Assembly (NCBI GenBank): GCA_900175165.2
Contig: FWWN02000655.1
Span: 98,115 to 162,114, forward strand
Direction of reading: 5' to 3'
Source: Rhizomucor pusillus
Lineage: Eukaryota; Mucoromycota; Mucoromycetes; Mucorales; Lichtheimiaceae
Length of the DNA: 64,000 nucleotides
In this document: in pieces, positions 48,493-60,449 of the stretch
Layout of the letters: the number at the start of each line of letters is the position of its first letter
How positions within the stretch are numbered: position 1 is the first letter of the stretch
Position numbers and translations under genes: made by a program
The notes under the pieces: generated by a model
Database searches by the model: none
What the model was told of the DNA's origin: nothing
What the model saw: only the letters and a program-made list of their open reading frames with translations

Positions 48493-50455
48493 ATGCATCG
48501 AGCGCTAGGCGATATTTGCGGCGTGACCTCGGCTGTAGGCAAGGTCGGGTGGACATTGCTCGAAAGGCAGCGCGAAGCTTTGTGTAAGCATGTTGTCACG
48601 TCCAGTTTGCTGAACCCTACGCCCGTGATTCAGCACCACGCGCCTAAATCGGACCATCATGTCAACAACACGTCAACAAGAGAAGTGCCAGTGGAAGACG
48701 CAACAGAGGCAGCAGCAGCAGCAGCAACGATCGCGGCTCAAACAGCCCCTCCTGAATACTTTGCTGGCGAAGCTTCACCTTTGCGGTCGGTTGAAAAAGA
48801 AGCACAGGCGAGCTTCCATCCTGAGCAGCCAGAACCAACCGTTGCAAAGCAAGAGCCACAAGTCAAAACCAGTAGCACTGCTGCCAACGAAGCAATCGAT
48901 GATGTATTGACTGCCGAAGCTGTTGAAGCTAAAACGAACGAAGTCGTCTACGAGGCAATTGCATCCACTCGCGTGCCAGAAGAGGAGCGCAAAAAGCTTA
49001 AAGAGTCAAAGATACCAACAACGCGTTTCAGCCGGCTGTGGCATTACGGCACACTTGCCACAGGTCTCGGTGTTGGCGCAATTAACGAGTCACTAAAGAG
49101 AGTAACTGGACTTTCCCGGAATGCTCAAGGCTCGGTCGTGCTGAGCGAGAAAAATGTCGACTTGCTTGTGGATAAAATCTCAAGGATGCGAGGTGCAGCC
49201 CTCAAAATGGGTCAGATGCTTAGCATCCAAGGTATCCAGGCTGCTGGTCAAGGCGAGAACTGGATCCCTCCACAGATGGAACAGATATTGCTAAGAGTGC
49301 ACGACAGTGCCAATTATATGCCTCGCCGCCAAATGGAGGTAGGCAAACAAAGATCATAGAAAGATGATGATGGAAATGCTGACCATTTTACCACCAGAAA
49401 GTAATGGAACAGGAGCTCGGCAAAGATTGGCAAAGTCACTTTAGCGAATTCGATCCAGTCCCGATAGCTGCTGCATCTATCGGCCAAGTCCACGCTGCAA
49501 AGTTGGCTTCTACAGGAGAGCAAGTCGTCGTCAAGATACAATATCCAGGCGTCGCCAATGCTATCGACAGTGACCTGAATAATCTTAAAGCAATTGTAAC
49601 TTTCAGCAACCTTCTGCCACGAGGCATGTATCTCGACAATACAATCAGGGTTGCAAAGGAGGAGCTGGCCTGGGAATGCGACTACGTGCGCGAAGCTTCC
49701 AATACTGCCAGATACAGAGACTTGCTTGCAAACGATAATCGCTACAAAGTACCCCGAGTAGTGCAGGAACTATGCAGCAAAAGGGTGCTTGTGATGGAGC
49801 GACTGCAGGGACGTGCTTTAAGCAAAGCTGTTGCGGAATCTCAGGATATGCGAAACAAGGCAAGTCAATGCTTTCAAATCTGCTTCAAGAAGTCCTAACC
49901 GATGCTTCCATGTAGCTCGGAGAAAACCTGTTGCGATTATGTTTGCGCGAAATATTTTCCTTCCGATTTATGCAAACGGATCCAAATTGGTCCAATTTCT
50001 TTTATAATCGACACAATGGACAGATCGAACTTTTAGACTTTGGAGCTTGCAGAGAGTTTGGACAAGAGTTTCTCTCACTGTATGGACGTATCCTAAGATC
50101 TGCAGCTCGTGGGGATCGCGACGGCGTGTGGGAGTATTCTGAAAAGCTTGGTTTTGTTACCGGCTATGAGACAAATGTAATGAAGGATGCGCACATAGAT
50201 AGTGTCATGATGTTGGGCGAACCTTTCCGGAGCGACGCACCAGACTGCTTCGATTTCTCGCAGCAGACAATCACTGCACGCGTCCGCGACACAATTCCTG
50301 TTATGCTGCGACATAGACTGACTCCACCTCCAGACGAAACGTACGGCCTCCACAAGAAACTATCAGGTGCATTCTTGCTCTGCACAAAACTCGGTAGCAA
50401 GTTCGATACCAAGACTGTGTGGCGCCAAGAAGTAGAATCCATTCCATTGGCATAA
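48493..50455 (+). CDS. COQ8: ABC1/ADCK3 (UbiB-family) atypical kinase, COQ8
   Basis: Mitochondrial inner-membrane protein needed for ubiquinone biosynthesis. The diagnostic UbiB features are present: the KxGQ motif in MRGAALKMGQMLSIQG, the Ala-rich loop replacing the glycine loop (IAAASIGQVHAAKLASTGEQ), the conserved Lys in VVVKIQYPGV, ELAWECDYVREA (ExD motif), and after an intron QTDPNWSNFFYN, IELLDFGACREF (DFG). Both halves of the catalytic core are complete and in frame across introns at about 49337-49397 and 49860-49915. The N-terminal 160 residues are Ala/Glu/Thr-rich and low in conservation, fitting a presequence and linker before the RFSRLWHYGTLATGLGVGA helix. The ATG at 48493 is the first in frame; the stop is at 50453-50455. 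Confidence 0.93.
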
Positions 50456-50521
50456 ATGCAAATTGCAATGTAACATATATATTATCGTTTTTGGGACTGA
50501 GAGGAAAAACTAATGCATGCA

Positions 50522-51264
50522 TTAAAGATCATATTCATCATCAGAATCATCATCAAATCGCCGTCGGTTATACTGTGGAGCAATTTTGCGAGGTTATACA
50601 TACTGAAAGGGATGATTCCATGTTTTTGCAGGCATCACTTACCACAATCTTGGTCTGCGACGCGCTTGGCTCCTGCTGATTGATCTTCCCCAAAAGATCG
50701 ATCAACTGCTGCTCTGAGACTTTACCGCGCAGCTGGTTGCTCTGGGCAAGTCTGATCAGTAGATCCTCCACAGCGCGAGCCTTGTCTGCTTTGACCATGT
50801 TGATTCTAGCCACTGAAATTGAGTTTTACAATCAATGCTAAGCTCTACACGCCAGTCTGTTGTTGATAATTTCTTACATCGTTCACGAGCACTGTTATCC
50901 AGAATTTGGTATAGCTGGCAATGCTGGTAAATACTACTGAATGTGTATCCTCTTACATAAGTGTATTACCATGGTTCTTCTCATTTCTTCAATTTGACTA
51001 TATTCCGCATCTAAGCATTCGTGATAATTATGCATACTCAACTGGAAAACCTTACCCTTTCTTGTCATCGTCATCGCCTTGCGCTGGGCGACCTGAGGAT
51101 CCCGCGATGGGTGATGCACCTCCCTGTCAGGTCACTCAGTTAGTATCGATATTATTACATATTGTTCCCTAGTTCTAAAAGGGACTCACAGGAACAGCTC
51201 CAGCTTGAGCTTGAAGCTCTGCCATGCGTCTGGCGCGAATAGCCTGCAACTCGTCGTCCTCCAT
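50522..51264 (-). CDS. PDCD5: Programmed cell death protein 5 homologue (PDCD5/TFAR19, DNA-binding)
   Basis: A small nuclear/cytoplasmic protein conserved from archaea to humans. Four exons splice to MEDDELQAIRARRMAELQAQ, a Gly/Ser/Asp linker, QILDNSARER-LARINMVKADKARAV, EDLLIRLAQSNQLRGKVSEQ, LIDLLGKI, and after a last intron the acidic end NRRRFDDDSDDEYDL. This matches PDCD5 over its three-helix core and acidic tail. The exon 2 end and exon 3 start join as CGA-T/TG-GCT, restoring the RL pair seen in other family members. The human protein binds the chaperonin CCT and Tip60; in fungi the role is less clear. The stop is at 50522-50524 and the ATG at 51264. Confidence 0.9.
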
Positions 51265-52277
51265 TTTACTGAATCAAGCTGAAGGAAAATTGAAGCCTGC
51301 AAGGAAGCATTTTTGAGACTTTCGAATTCAGCAATTCGAATGAATTCCCGCCCAATTAACATTGCAGCATTTGAGAGAATAACTTCTAGCCAAAAGTCTA
51401 GTCTAACTAACATCTAAAAGTTCCCAGCGTGCAAAAGTTCTTAGCTTGCAATGCATCGGAATAGAGATATAGATCTCTGGAGGTTGCTACCAGGTCGATG
51501 TCCAGCTGCAATACAGAAAGAGCTCTAATTCTCGGTCTAGTTGTATCTGACAATTGGATAGATCCACGGACGTGAACCGACTTAAGTTCTAGGGTATGAT
51601 GCGCGTCACACAATAGAATCAGCAACTCACTTCTCGTCGTTGCCATCTTGCTGCCCGTTTTGACACAGTCTTCTCTGTCAGCTAACAGGAGATTGGTGTA
51701 CTCGTACATACCAATCTCTCTTTTTCCACCTTGCAAACATATTTAGCTTTATTCATTGTTTCTCTGCTCTCAAATGCAGTGTCAACGTGGAAAAATTAGG
51801 ATATATCAATATTTAGGAAATTGGCTTCTTTTCAATGGTCTTGAGCCCAACACTGTCGTCGGTAATGACTCCATCGCAGAAATAGTACGTACTTTATTTG
51901 CATTCATTTGATCTACGAGGATACTCATGACAGCCGCTTGAGGCTGTAGTCCTCTAGATTATATAGCAAAAACAGAGTTTACGGTTGCCATCACTCTACA
52001 GCTTGCTTATTTATGCACCATTATTGCTATGAAGGAAGAGAGGTAAGGGGAGGCAAACTAAAAAAAAAAATAAGATCTTGTCTCTTATTGCCAAATAGTA
52101 TCAGAGACTTATACTTCCACTGGAGTAGTGATGTAGCAGTAGTTTCTTGATTAAAACACGTAGCGAGTTCATATGACTGACATTGGAACTCTAGCGCAAA
52201 TGATCAAACAAATTTCATGCGTTTAATGAGCACGTTACACCTGGCCAGATTCTTGGCTTTCCCTTTTGCGATTCCTC
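51265..52277. other. Intergenic interval with one uncertain minus-strand open stretch
   Basis: About 1 kb between divergent genes. A minus-strand stretch at 51407-51736 contains an internal ATG at 51646 (MATTRSELLILLCDAHHTLE) and looks somewhat protein-like, but I recognise no family and see no supporting exons. The remainder, including an A-run near 52061-52070, shows nothing. Confidence 0.4.
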
Positions 52278-53269
52278 ATGAGAATCAACAGCTGTTGCTT
52301 CTGCTTTCCTCTACGGTATGCCTTGTGAAATCTTCAGCGGATTCAAGTCATTCGTAACTGAAGAAACATGGTTTTAGCTCAGGAGTCTTTAGTATTACGG
52401 GGCTCTCTTTGGTGAGTGCCAGAAAAGGACACGAAGTTTTCCAGTTCTAAAGTCGACACCCTGTGCGTGTGTAGATTGCCTATGGATGCTGTTTTATATG
52501 GTTTTTATTCCGTCAGGATGGTATGTGTTGAAACTGGAGACATCGGTGCAAGGATAAACTAATGAAATACTTTCCTTGGCCCGTGCTGTGACAGTAATAA
52601 GCGCGTTCTTCCAAGACTTCTCGCCAGCTGCACCTATATTTTACATTTGCATAGCTGTTTCCAGCATTGCAGCGCTATGCTCGGCGTTTGGTCTACTCTC
52701 GGTGTCTTGGGTAAATAGCAAACATGCAAAAATATGGAAATCCGTATACTGAAATGGAGCTTACAGTCCAATGCCAGGATGATGCGCATATTCCTGGTAT
52801 TGTACATCATTGTGGCTACTATTGTCTTGGCGATCATGTTTGCAGCATGGGGCACACTGATGGCAAATAGGAGCGCCATTATATCAAGTTGCAACGAGTT
52901 TGTTAGGAATAACCCTCCCGCCTTCAGTGGATATGGGCGAAATTACAGCTGCGATAATGTTTATCGAAAGTTAGGAATTGCAGGTGGTCTGATTGTTTTT
53001 ATCGGTAATGCTCTGCAGGTAAGCGGACAGAAACAATGCCCTTAAATGGAATTATGCACAGGAAAGCTAATGGGAGGTAACAATAGATTTACTTCATTTT
53101 TGTGGTGTACCAATACACAAAACGACTGGCGAAAGGTACAGAACCTCAATCATACTTTGTGAATCTACAGCTGTTCTACCCAAACCCGCCTCCTCCGCCT
53201 CCACCGCAGCAATACCATCAGAGCGTGCCAACAGATGTTAAAACAGGACCTCCACCCACGTATTACTGA
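52278..53269 (+). CDS. Four-TM membrane protein with C-terminal PPxY motif
   Basis: Five or six small exons splice in frame: MRINSCCFCFPLRSGVFSIT with GLSLIAYGCCFIWFLFRQD, then IFYICIAVSSIAALCSAFGL, MMRIFLVLYIIVATIVLAIM and LGIAGGLIVFIGNALQ joined to IYFIFVVYQYTKRLAKG. That gives four membrane helices, a Cys-rich N-terminus of the kind that is often palmitoylated, and one loop between helices 3 and 4 with two Cys (SSCNEF, YSCDNV). The tail is Pro-rich (PNPPPPPPPQQYHQ) and ends GPPPTYY, which contains PPxY, the ligand for WW domains of Rsp5/Nedd4 ubiquitin ligases. I infer an endosomal or vacuolar-sorting adaptor or cargo; no precise family name is certain. Confidence 0.72.
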
Positions 53270-53944
53270 TATTTGATCACCCCGTATATAAAATTATGGC
53301 ACGATTCTTTGTCCATCACCATGTGAGGTTAGGGTGATAAACATGGATTTTATCAGAATAGCAGATAATTCGGCAGGCTTGCTCCGACAATTATATTTTT
53401 TGCAGCCAAAAATATACATTTACCGTGATGCTATTGCTGTTGACAAGAAGCGTATGACGTTATTGCAATATGGACGATGATTTGGCAGTGGCGCAAATGT
53501 GACAAAGACCATGTTGGAAAAACAACAGTGCAAGGAGATGTGCAGCAACAGCAGTGCTGCAAGGAGAAGGGAGGAGGAGTCCGCCCATGCACAGAAGAAG
53601 GGAAAAAAACGTGGACAAATGGGTTTGTGGAACCTTCCGATGAAAGCGATGCTAAGCAACGAGTGAGCCCTTAAAAAGGCACCACAGGAGTTTTCTCTTG
53701 CGTTACGACCCCCCGGTCATCCTTCTCGTTCATTTTCTGAACCACCGGCTCCTTCCCACCTCACACTCTTTTTCTCTTTTCTTTTCTTTTTCTTCCCTCA
53801 CTCTTTGGTCTTCTTGTCTTTTTCTGTCTTCTCCTTGTCTCAGTCGGCCGAGGTCTCTGGATAACTATATTACTTTCTCCTGCAACAATAACAACGACGA
53901 TAGTATACAACATTTCGGAGACCTCGCCATCATTATTTCTTCTT
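53270..53944. other. Intergenic interval with pyrimidine-rich leader
   Basis: About 675 nt. The last 200 nt (53755-53840) are strongly C/T-rich on the plus strand, typical of fungal promoters and leaders, immediately before the Gln-rich gene. No other gene seen. Confidence 0.5.
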
Positions 53945-54427
53945 ATGAACACGTACGACGAGCAGCAGGAGCAGCAGCGGCAGCAGCGGCAACAGCTACA
54001 ACAGCAGACAGCAGCAACGGAACTCCTGTACCAGCAAGAGCTTCTGAAGGAAGAACAGGCGTTGTTTGGTGAATATGACCGTGCCATAGCGACTGCTGCC
54101 CTGACTGCCGACTACTATGATTATTACAATAATGATAATGCCCTCTCTGCCGACTTGGACAATCTGGACGAGGATGTCGTGATGGATGACTACTACGACA
54201 AAGAACAAGACCAAGAAGAAGATAATGATATCGAAAACCAAAGCGTATACGACTACCAAAATGACTCTCTGCTACACCTCATTGTGGGCGTCCAGTCCTA
54301 CCTCTCCGATGTCTCCAGCGCTGGTATTGACCGCCACGACTCGCCCTTGCTCGATCTGCAATACAAGATGTACACCTATCTCAAACGGCGTGCTTGCGAT
54401 ATGGGTGTTGACATTGACAATCTCTGA
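53945..54427 (+). CDS. Gln/Asp/Tyr-rich orphan protein, 160 aa
   Basis: An intronless ORF. Residues 1-30 are Gln-rich (EQQRQQRQQLQQQ), the middle is acidic and Tyr/Asp-rich (DYYDYYNNDNALSADLDNL, DYYDKEQDQEEDNDIE), and the last 60 residues look folded, with helix-like LLHLIVGVQSYLSDVSSAGI and LLDLQYKMYTYLKRRACDMG. A pyrimidine-rich leader precedes it and A-rich sequence follows the stop. I do not recognise the family. Low-complexity composition warns that part of the open frame could be repeat-driven, but the C-terminal part and the promoter-like leader support a real gene. Confidence 0.55.
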   Translation: MNTYDEQQEQQRQQRQQLQQQTAATELLYQQELLKEEQALFGEYDRAIATAALTADYYDYYNNDNALSADLDNLDEDVVMDDYYDKEQDQEEDNDIENQSVYDYQNDSLLHLIVGVQSYLSDVSSAGIDRHDSPLLDLQYKMYTYLKRRACDMGVDIDNL

Positions 54428-54989
54428 ACAAAAAAAAGGAAAAAAAAGAACCTAAAAAAAAGAGGCATAACGGAAAAAAAGGTCACAAAAACACTACAAA
54501 ATGATGGAAAAACCTTCCCAAAAAATGCCCCCTTCTTGTTGTTGCTGATGGAGCAATCCTCCAACATTCTTTCCTTATTCTTTTGCCTTTTTCCTTTTTC
54601 TACTCGGCAGCGAGTTCCCATATTTGTTATGACCCCTCCCCCATCGCTCTTCTCTAATGACACAGCCGGTATTGTGTGAGATAGAGCAGACTCTACAATC
54701 TTTTATCTTTTTCCTTCCTTTTTTTCTACTTGAATAAAGAGAAAAAAATATGAAAAATGATGTAAAAAGAAATAGATATGTGATCTATGTGTGGGAACAT
54801 TGTTTGGTGCGCAGACCTGCGTCCCGCCTTCCTTCGCGCCCTTCAATTGTTGCAAGATCGGAATCTGCTATTCCGAAGCGCCGTGGTCATATAATACACA
54901 GACGTTTGACAAATGTAATTATCTTTATCGAACGAGTTTGTACATCAAGGCATTTAAATGGAAGCAAAATATACTCTTTCCGCTCTGTA
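54428..54989. other. Intergenic interval, A-rich then T-rich
   Basis: About 560 nt downstream of the Gln-rich gene. A-rich runs at 54427-54480 and T/C-rich runs at 54700-54730. No gene recognised. Confidence 0.5.
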
Positions 54990-54994
54990 ATGTA

Positions 54995-55260
54995 GGCCCT
55001 GGTGAAAATCGATGCCGTCCCTATTATCCACAAATCCGGTGATATTCAAAAATGTCGGCGTGCTTATCTTCTATTGTACAGTCACTTAAGCACAATCACA
55101 TCGAGCAAAGTCAAACGGACCAGGATTTTGGAAAAACAGACGTCGATGACCAGAATTTCTGAAGCATCTAATAGCTTAAGATTGAGCGGTTCTGAAGCTT
55201 TTATTCCCCCATTCCATAAATGCTTAAATAAATATCGTAGCAGAGAAAAGCTCGATACAG
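54995..55260 (+). pseudogene. Relic of the Tc1/mariner transposase C-terminus
   Basis: The plus-strand peptide reads PIIHKSGDIQKCRRAYLLLY, then SSKVKRTRILEKQTSMTRIS, EASNSLRLSGSEAFI and CLNKYRSREK. These correspond in order to DNAPIHKSEDIAKY, KSKVKRHRFLEKETLSTRIS, EACNSIMLSDFHGFV and WDKCRNRENM of the intact transposase at 26814. The segment with the catalytic Glu has been lost by an internal deletion. No terminal repeat was found nearby. A dead, old copy of the same family. Confidence 0.75.
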
Positions 55261-56054
55261 TTTTCATCATGGAATTCATGCGTTTCTAATTGGGGAGTTG
55301 CGGACAGGAACGAGACTTTCTGGTTATGCGCCGAAGCAGAGAAGACCAAGCAATTCATTAATCATGGTCTTCTTTGCAAGTGTGCCGGGTGATCCTTCTC
55401 ATTGTCTATAATACATGCTCTTTCATATAGCTGATATGTATATACAAGGAAGACGAAACAAAAATCCTGATGACTCCACGATTTCATCATTACTTGGATG
55501 CGTCAGCATCGGCAGGAAGGAAGAATTAGCTCCTCCTAATCAGTTTTGTAAGAATATCGTCCCCAAACTTGACTTTATTGCTTCTGCATCTGCTTGTTCA
55601 TACATTCGATTCCTAGAGTCGTTATCTAAGCACCTAACTTGGGACCTAGCTGGCTGAGAAGGTGATTATAATAAGGAATACATGTCGGAAACGCCAGGAT
55701 AACACGAAGCAGCACGCAACAGCAGTAATATTGGCGACGGCGAGAGGTGGGTCGTTGAGTCTGTTGCTATAACTGATGCCATAGACTCAAACTTCAGCCG
55801 GTTCAAAGCCTATTGATCTATCCAATTATTACCTAGGTTGAGAAATAGAGCAGCTCATAACTTCAAAGAGACCATTGTTAGCACTAATTTGAAAGCTTCA
55901 GTGTAATATCCGAAGATTGCAGACGCACGAATTCGACTCCTGTTCATGGCGCGGTGTCCAAATCGAAGTGCCTGCGGTGCACAAATCGTCTGGCTCCACT
56001 CCAGCTGCTTTTATTTCGCTGTTTCCAACGCCTATACCGTTCAGCTTTAAATCC
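55261..56054. other. Intergenic interval without recognised genes
   Basis: About 790 nt before the cyclophilin gene. The frame upstream of its ATG stays open from 55917, but that part has no family similarity and is probably leader sequence. Confidence 0.5.
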
Positions 56055-57835
56055 ATGGGCAAGTGGACAGATAAACTTTACATTACTCATTCAGAATGGA
56101 GTGGCGAAGTTGGCCAGCATTCTGCCTCGTCTGGTACAACTGGCCGCCAACGTGGAGAAGGTTTCCGTCGTTTACCGTTCTATTGCTGTTCATTGTCTCT
56201 GCAACCGTTTGAACATCCAGTATGCACTGAGGAAGGCATCGTGTTCGATTTAATGAACATTATTCCATACATCAAAAAGTACGGCACCAATCCTGTCACT
56301 GGCGAGAAACTCGAAGCCAAAAACCTGATCAAGCTCAACTTTTTTAAAAACGACAAGGATGAATACTACTGCCCTGTCACCTTTAAAGTATTTACTGATC
56401 ACACGGCGATCGCAGCGATCAAGACTTCTGGCAATGTGTTTGCTTACGATACAATTGAACGACTCAACATCAAAGCGAAGCACTGGAAGGACCTTGTAAC
56501 GGACGAGCCGTTCACGCGCCAGGATATTATCATGATACAGGATCCACACAATCTGGATAATCGCAATATGTCAAAGTTCCATTATATAAAGAACGACTTG
56601 AAGGTGGTAGATGAAGCAAAGGAAGCTGCAGAGAAGGTACCGATAAACAACATCAATGTTGGAAATCTCGGTTCCACGCAAAAGGTACTTGCCAAGCTGC
56701 AAGAGAAATCAGCCGACAAGAGTTCCAAGGAAGAGGAGGATGAAAAGAAAAAGAAAAAAGCAACTGCTACGACCAAGAAAGCACCAGAGGATATGTCGAA
56801 ACCTCATTTTCAGCAGAATAAGATCGCCACACCCTATAACGCTGCACACTTTTCGACTGGAAAGGCAGCCTCTTCGTTCACATCCACAGTCATGGCGCCT
56901 GTAACGATGAATGAAAAGGCATTAATTGCAGAGGATGAATTCATGTACAAGAACATGAAATCAAAAGCATACGCACGCATCAGCACGAATTTTGGTAACC
57001 TAAATATCGAACTGTACGCCGATAAGGCGCCCCGCACATGCCACAACTTTGTTCTCTTGGCAAAATCTGGATACTACAATGATACAATCTTTCATCGCAA
57101 TATTAGAAATTTCATGGTAAGTTTTTAAGTTTGAAAAGATCATCAATGATCACGTAGAACTGACATAGGGCTACGTAGATCCAAGGTGGAGATCCAACCG
57201 GCACGGGTTCCGGAGGTGCTTCTTACTGGAAGACGGAATTTCCAGACGAGATCAAGCAAAGCCTGTCACACAGCGACCGAGGCATCATAAGTATGGCCAA
57301 TAGAGGCAAGGATACCAATGGATCACAATTGTAAGTAGTAAATTTGGTATTTGAAATGAATGGGTGACTTATGATGAGATTCGATATTAGCTTTATCACT
57401 TACCGCCCTTGCAAGCATTTGGATGGCAAGCATACGATCTTTGGAAGAGTAGTGGGTGGCATGGACGTATTAGCGAAAATGGAAGCCGTCCCATCGTCAG
57501 TTGGCGATCGACCGGAACGAGATATCCGGATCAAGGAAGTGTCGGTGTTTGTAGATCCGTTTGAGGAGTATCAAACACGACTAAAACGAAAATTGGAACA
57601 CGAAGCGAACGCGGATATGGAAGAAGAACATCAAAGGAAGCTCAAGGCAAAGAAAGATAGTATGGGATGGTTCGGTCCAAAGGTTGATGCAAGCAAAGCA
57701 AACACTAGAGGAGGAGGGGTTGGCAAGTATCTCCAAAGTGCGAGCAGGAGCGGCGGCGTAGCTACGCCCGTAGAATCCGTCAAAAAGATCAAGACAACAT
57801 CGAAGCAAACATATGGCAACTTTGATAATTTTTAA
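56055..57835 (+). CDS. PPIL2: U-box cyclophilin, peptidyl-prolyl isomerase (PPIL2/Cyp-60 type)
   Basis: The start [15 protein letters not shown] and the following [45 protein letters not shown] and [20 protein letters not shown] form the divergent U-box of PPIL2-type cyclophilins. Then come [20 protein letters not shown] and a Lys/Glu-rich linker, followed by the cyclophilin domain: [29 protein letters not shown] joined to [34 protein letters not shown] joined to [20 protein letters not shown]. The catalytic Arg of the FHRxI region is present; the usual Trp is His in KHLDGKH. Two introns (57118-57178 and 57331-57391) lie within the isomerase domain. PPIL2 is a spliceosome-associated nuclear protein. 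The stop is at 57833-57835. Confidence 0.93.
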
Positions 57836-57997
57836 AACTGTACATAAAAGTATTGACAGCAATTCGACACCATCTATTGTCTGTTTCTTTAAAATCAATG
57901 TAAATTACAAAGCGCCGAGCAGAAATAAACATAAGATAAAAAAAAAAAAAAAGCGAGCTTAAGCAACCCAAAAAAGAAGTCCATATAAATATTAGTT

Positions 57998-58823
57998 TTA
58001 CATCTGGTGATGTGGATCGTACTGCTCAAATCCGTTCATCTGTGGTGGCCACGGCATGTCACCTGGCTGGGCTGCAGATGGAGGCATTGCTGCTGGCGCG
58101 AGCTCTGGTGGCGGCGGCGGAGGAGGTTGTTGCTGCTGTTGATGTTCTTGCTGTTGTTCCGGTGATGATTGTTGTTCCTTTTGCTGTTCATGATCGCTAT
58201 CCTTTCTGCTCTCTTCCGACTTTGTCTGGCCAGGCAGTTTACCTTCCCGTTCCAGTTGCGCAACTTCCTGTGCAGCTTTTTAGACATGGAATGTCAGAGA
58301 AGCTCAGCGACGGGGCTTTGGCAAACAATGAAATCCAAGCAACAATAACTTACTCAGGAAACGTCCACCAGGCCCTCTGGGTCTTCGCATAGCATGACGG
58401 TGCCGGCTTTCGTGAAGATATGGCTTGCGTGCTTTAGCGACTCGGTTGGCTTCTTCCAACTTTGCTCTTGCAGCTCTCCGTTTCAAAATGCGATGGTACT
58501 GTTTTGCATTGACGTACAAGGGTTCTTCCGCCGGTTCGGCTTCAGCAGATGGACGGTACGCGAGTGGAGGTGCAGCTGCAGGTTGTGTCGTGGGCGCACC
58601 GTGCTGTTTCCAGTCGAGATCAGCGGTTTATGCAGACACTTCGTTTCAAATTGCCCTGTAGCCTTACCATTGCATACCCTGGCGGGTATGCCAAGGGATG
58701 GCGTTGTTGTGCATCATAGCCCACGGCTGGACGGCCGATCGAACTGCTTTCAGGTGACTGACCTCCTACAGCCGAGTAGGAGTATCCCGTATCGAGAGGT
58801 GGCTGTTGAGAATCGTTATTCAT
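57998..58823 (-). CDS. HAP2: CCAAT-binding factor subunit HAP2/NF-YA
   Basis: The core is [20 protein letters not shown] (subunit-association helix A1) followed by [20 protein letters not shown] and [15 protein letters not shown] (A2, the CCAAT minor-groove binding helix with the GxGGRF motif), exactly the NF-YA signature. The first exon (ATG 58823) is short and Gln/Pro/Tyr-rich; an intron separates it from the core near 58560-58625. A second intron (about 58282-58356) leads to a last exon rich in Glu, Gln and Pro, ending in a His/Gln-containing tail with the stop at 57998-58000. HAP2 with HAP3/HAP5 activates respiration and many other genes. Unlike yeast Hap2, the protein has a Q/P-rich C-terminal tail. 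Confidence 0.92.
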
Positions 58824-60449
58824 GACGAGCCAATAGGATAACCTGCTTTGAAGAAATGCGATTGGAGAGAAGAGAGTTTCTATTGCAACTTAGTCGGCTT
58901 GAGAAATTTATTGTAAGCCAATAGGCTTGGGGTTGATTTGAGAGTTGAGAGAGATGAGCGCATATGCGTAAAATAAAGAGGATAATATGCCAAATGGGCA
59001 AAAGGCTCGTAAATTAAATAAGAGTAATAGAGAGATATAAAGACTCTGAATAGAATAAGGCCGAAGTAAAGACAAATACAATATATATGATATCTTCGAA
59101 CTAGTTAAGAGAGAAAGAAGCTAAGAAGCCAGTATGTACGAGTATTGTAGCTGCTTAAGTTATGCTTTATTGATTCCTATCCCTCTGCTAGGTTGTAAAC
59201 TTTTCAATGACGTTGAAAATATAAATGAGTAGATTTTATCGAAGCCGTCGAAAACTTTGTTGAAGATTTGAGCGGAACTGGTAACGGTACAAAAAGACCG
59301 AAAAAGCAGTATTAAGCGTACTACGAAGCAGATCAAGGCTTGGGACAGAAAATTTAAATACATTGTGAGATCTATGTTTGAAGCGAGCGCAAGTAATTAC
59401 CAAGGCAGAAGACACAACTACAAGGTTGAAAGACGTGAGGATGAATCCTAACGGACGGGATCAAGAGAAAGCTGAAATAGGAAAAAGATTCTGCCTATTT
59501 TGCGACATTACACTTGCGAGGAATCTCCGTCTAATATCGATATATCCATGCTAGAGGGCGAGCTTCTCGACTACAGTGGCACAGATATGGCTTGCTTTAT
59601 GACTCACGAAAAATTGCAGTATCACATTTCTCTTGGGCTTTGCTTCGGACACACAGTAGTCACTCTCGGGCAGACAATAACTGCTCACCTTGGTAATTTG
59701 TTGTAGAAGACCGAGATAGTGGTTTACAGCATAAAGACATGCTAAAGAACAACGATAAAAGCAAGCTAACTTCTTTGTATCCCATGTTTTCTTACAAATA
59801 TGAGAGACCTTTGTATTTATCCATTTCATTGTCCTCACTCGTAACGAAGCACTTTTTAAATGATGAATCATCACCGTCATACACTTTTCCGCCGTTTTCT
59901 TCTTTTTGTCTATTCGTGTGTGCGGACCAGTGTCAACGTCCTTCATCAGCAGCGCGATTAATCTGTTCGACAGTGACCCACTATCTATCTGCCCGAAGCA
60001 AGTCCCATGATATTTATTCGATAAAGTGTGTCCGAGAAGACTGCTTTTATGGTGTCCGAAGCATCTCTTTATCTCTTATTACAACAGTACTTGATGATAC
60101 AAAACTTGATGGAAGCATGATTCCGGGACACAGGTGCAGTGTCATCCGATTCAAACGATAACCAAAACTCGAATGCATATGTAGCAGCATATAGATTGTA
60201 TCACAGCACACATGGGACTGCTGCAAAAACGAAAACCGAAAAGCTATACCGTTCAAAACCGCTGGAAAGCAATTCAGGGAAAACTCAATAATAATAAAAA
60301 AGCAGCGACAGGAGAGGATGCTGCCATTATTCACAGAGAAGCAAGTTTCTTCTCGAGTTCGACATATCTTACCAAGGTGGCCTTACGTTGCATGCGAGTC
60401 CAGGGAAGAACTCGGGCCTTTTCATCAGTCACCTAGAGCCAAGAAAGAA
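58824..60449. other. Gene-poor interval
   Basis: About 1.6 kb with only short, random-looking open stretches (59551-59946 minus, 59739-60161 plus, 60212-60436 plus). One isolated tgcgacatta near 59502 equals the transposon TGTCGC motif on the minus strand but is not repeated, so it may be chance. Confidence 0.4.

Noticed and set aside
55915..55960. Possible tRNA (B-box-like attcgactcc)
   Set aside because: No matching A box, acceptor stem or anticodon arm could be folded around it.
55917..56054. In-frame extension upstream of the PPIL2 start
   Set aside because: The frame is open, but family members start at the MGK sequence encoded from 56055.
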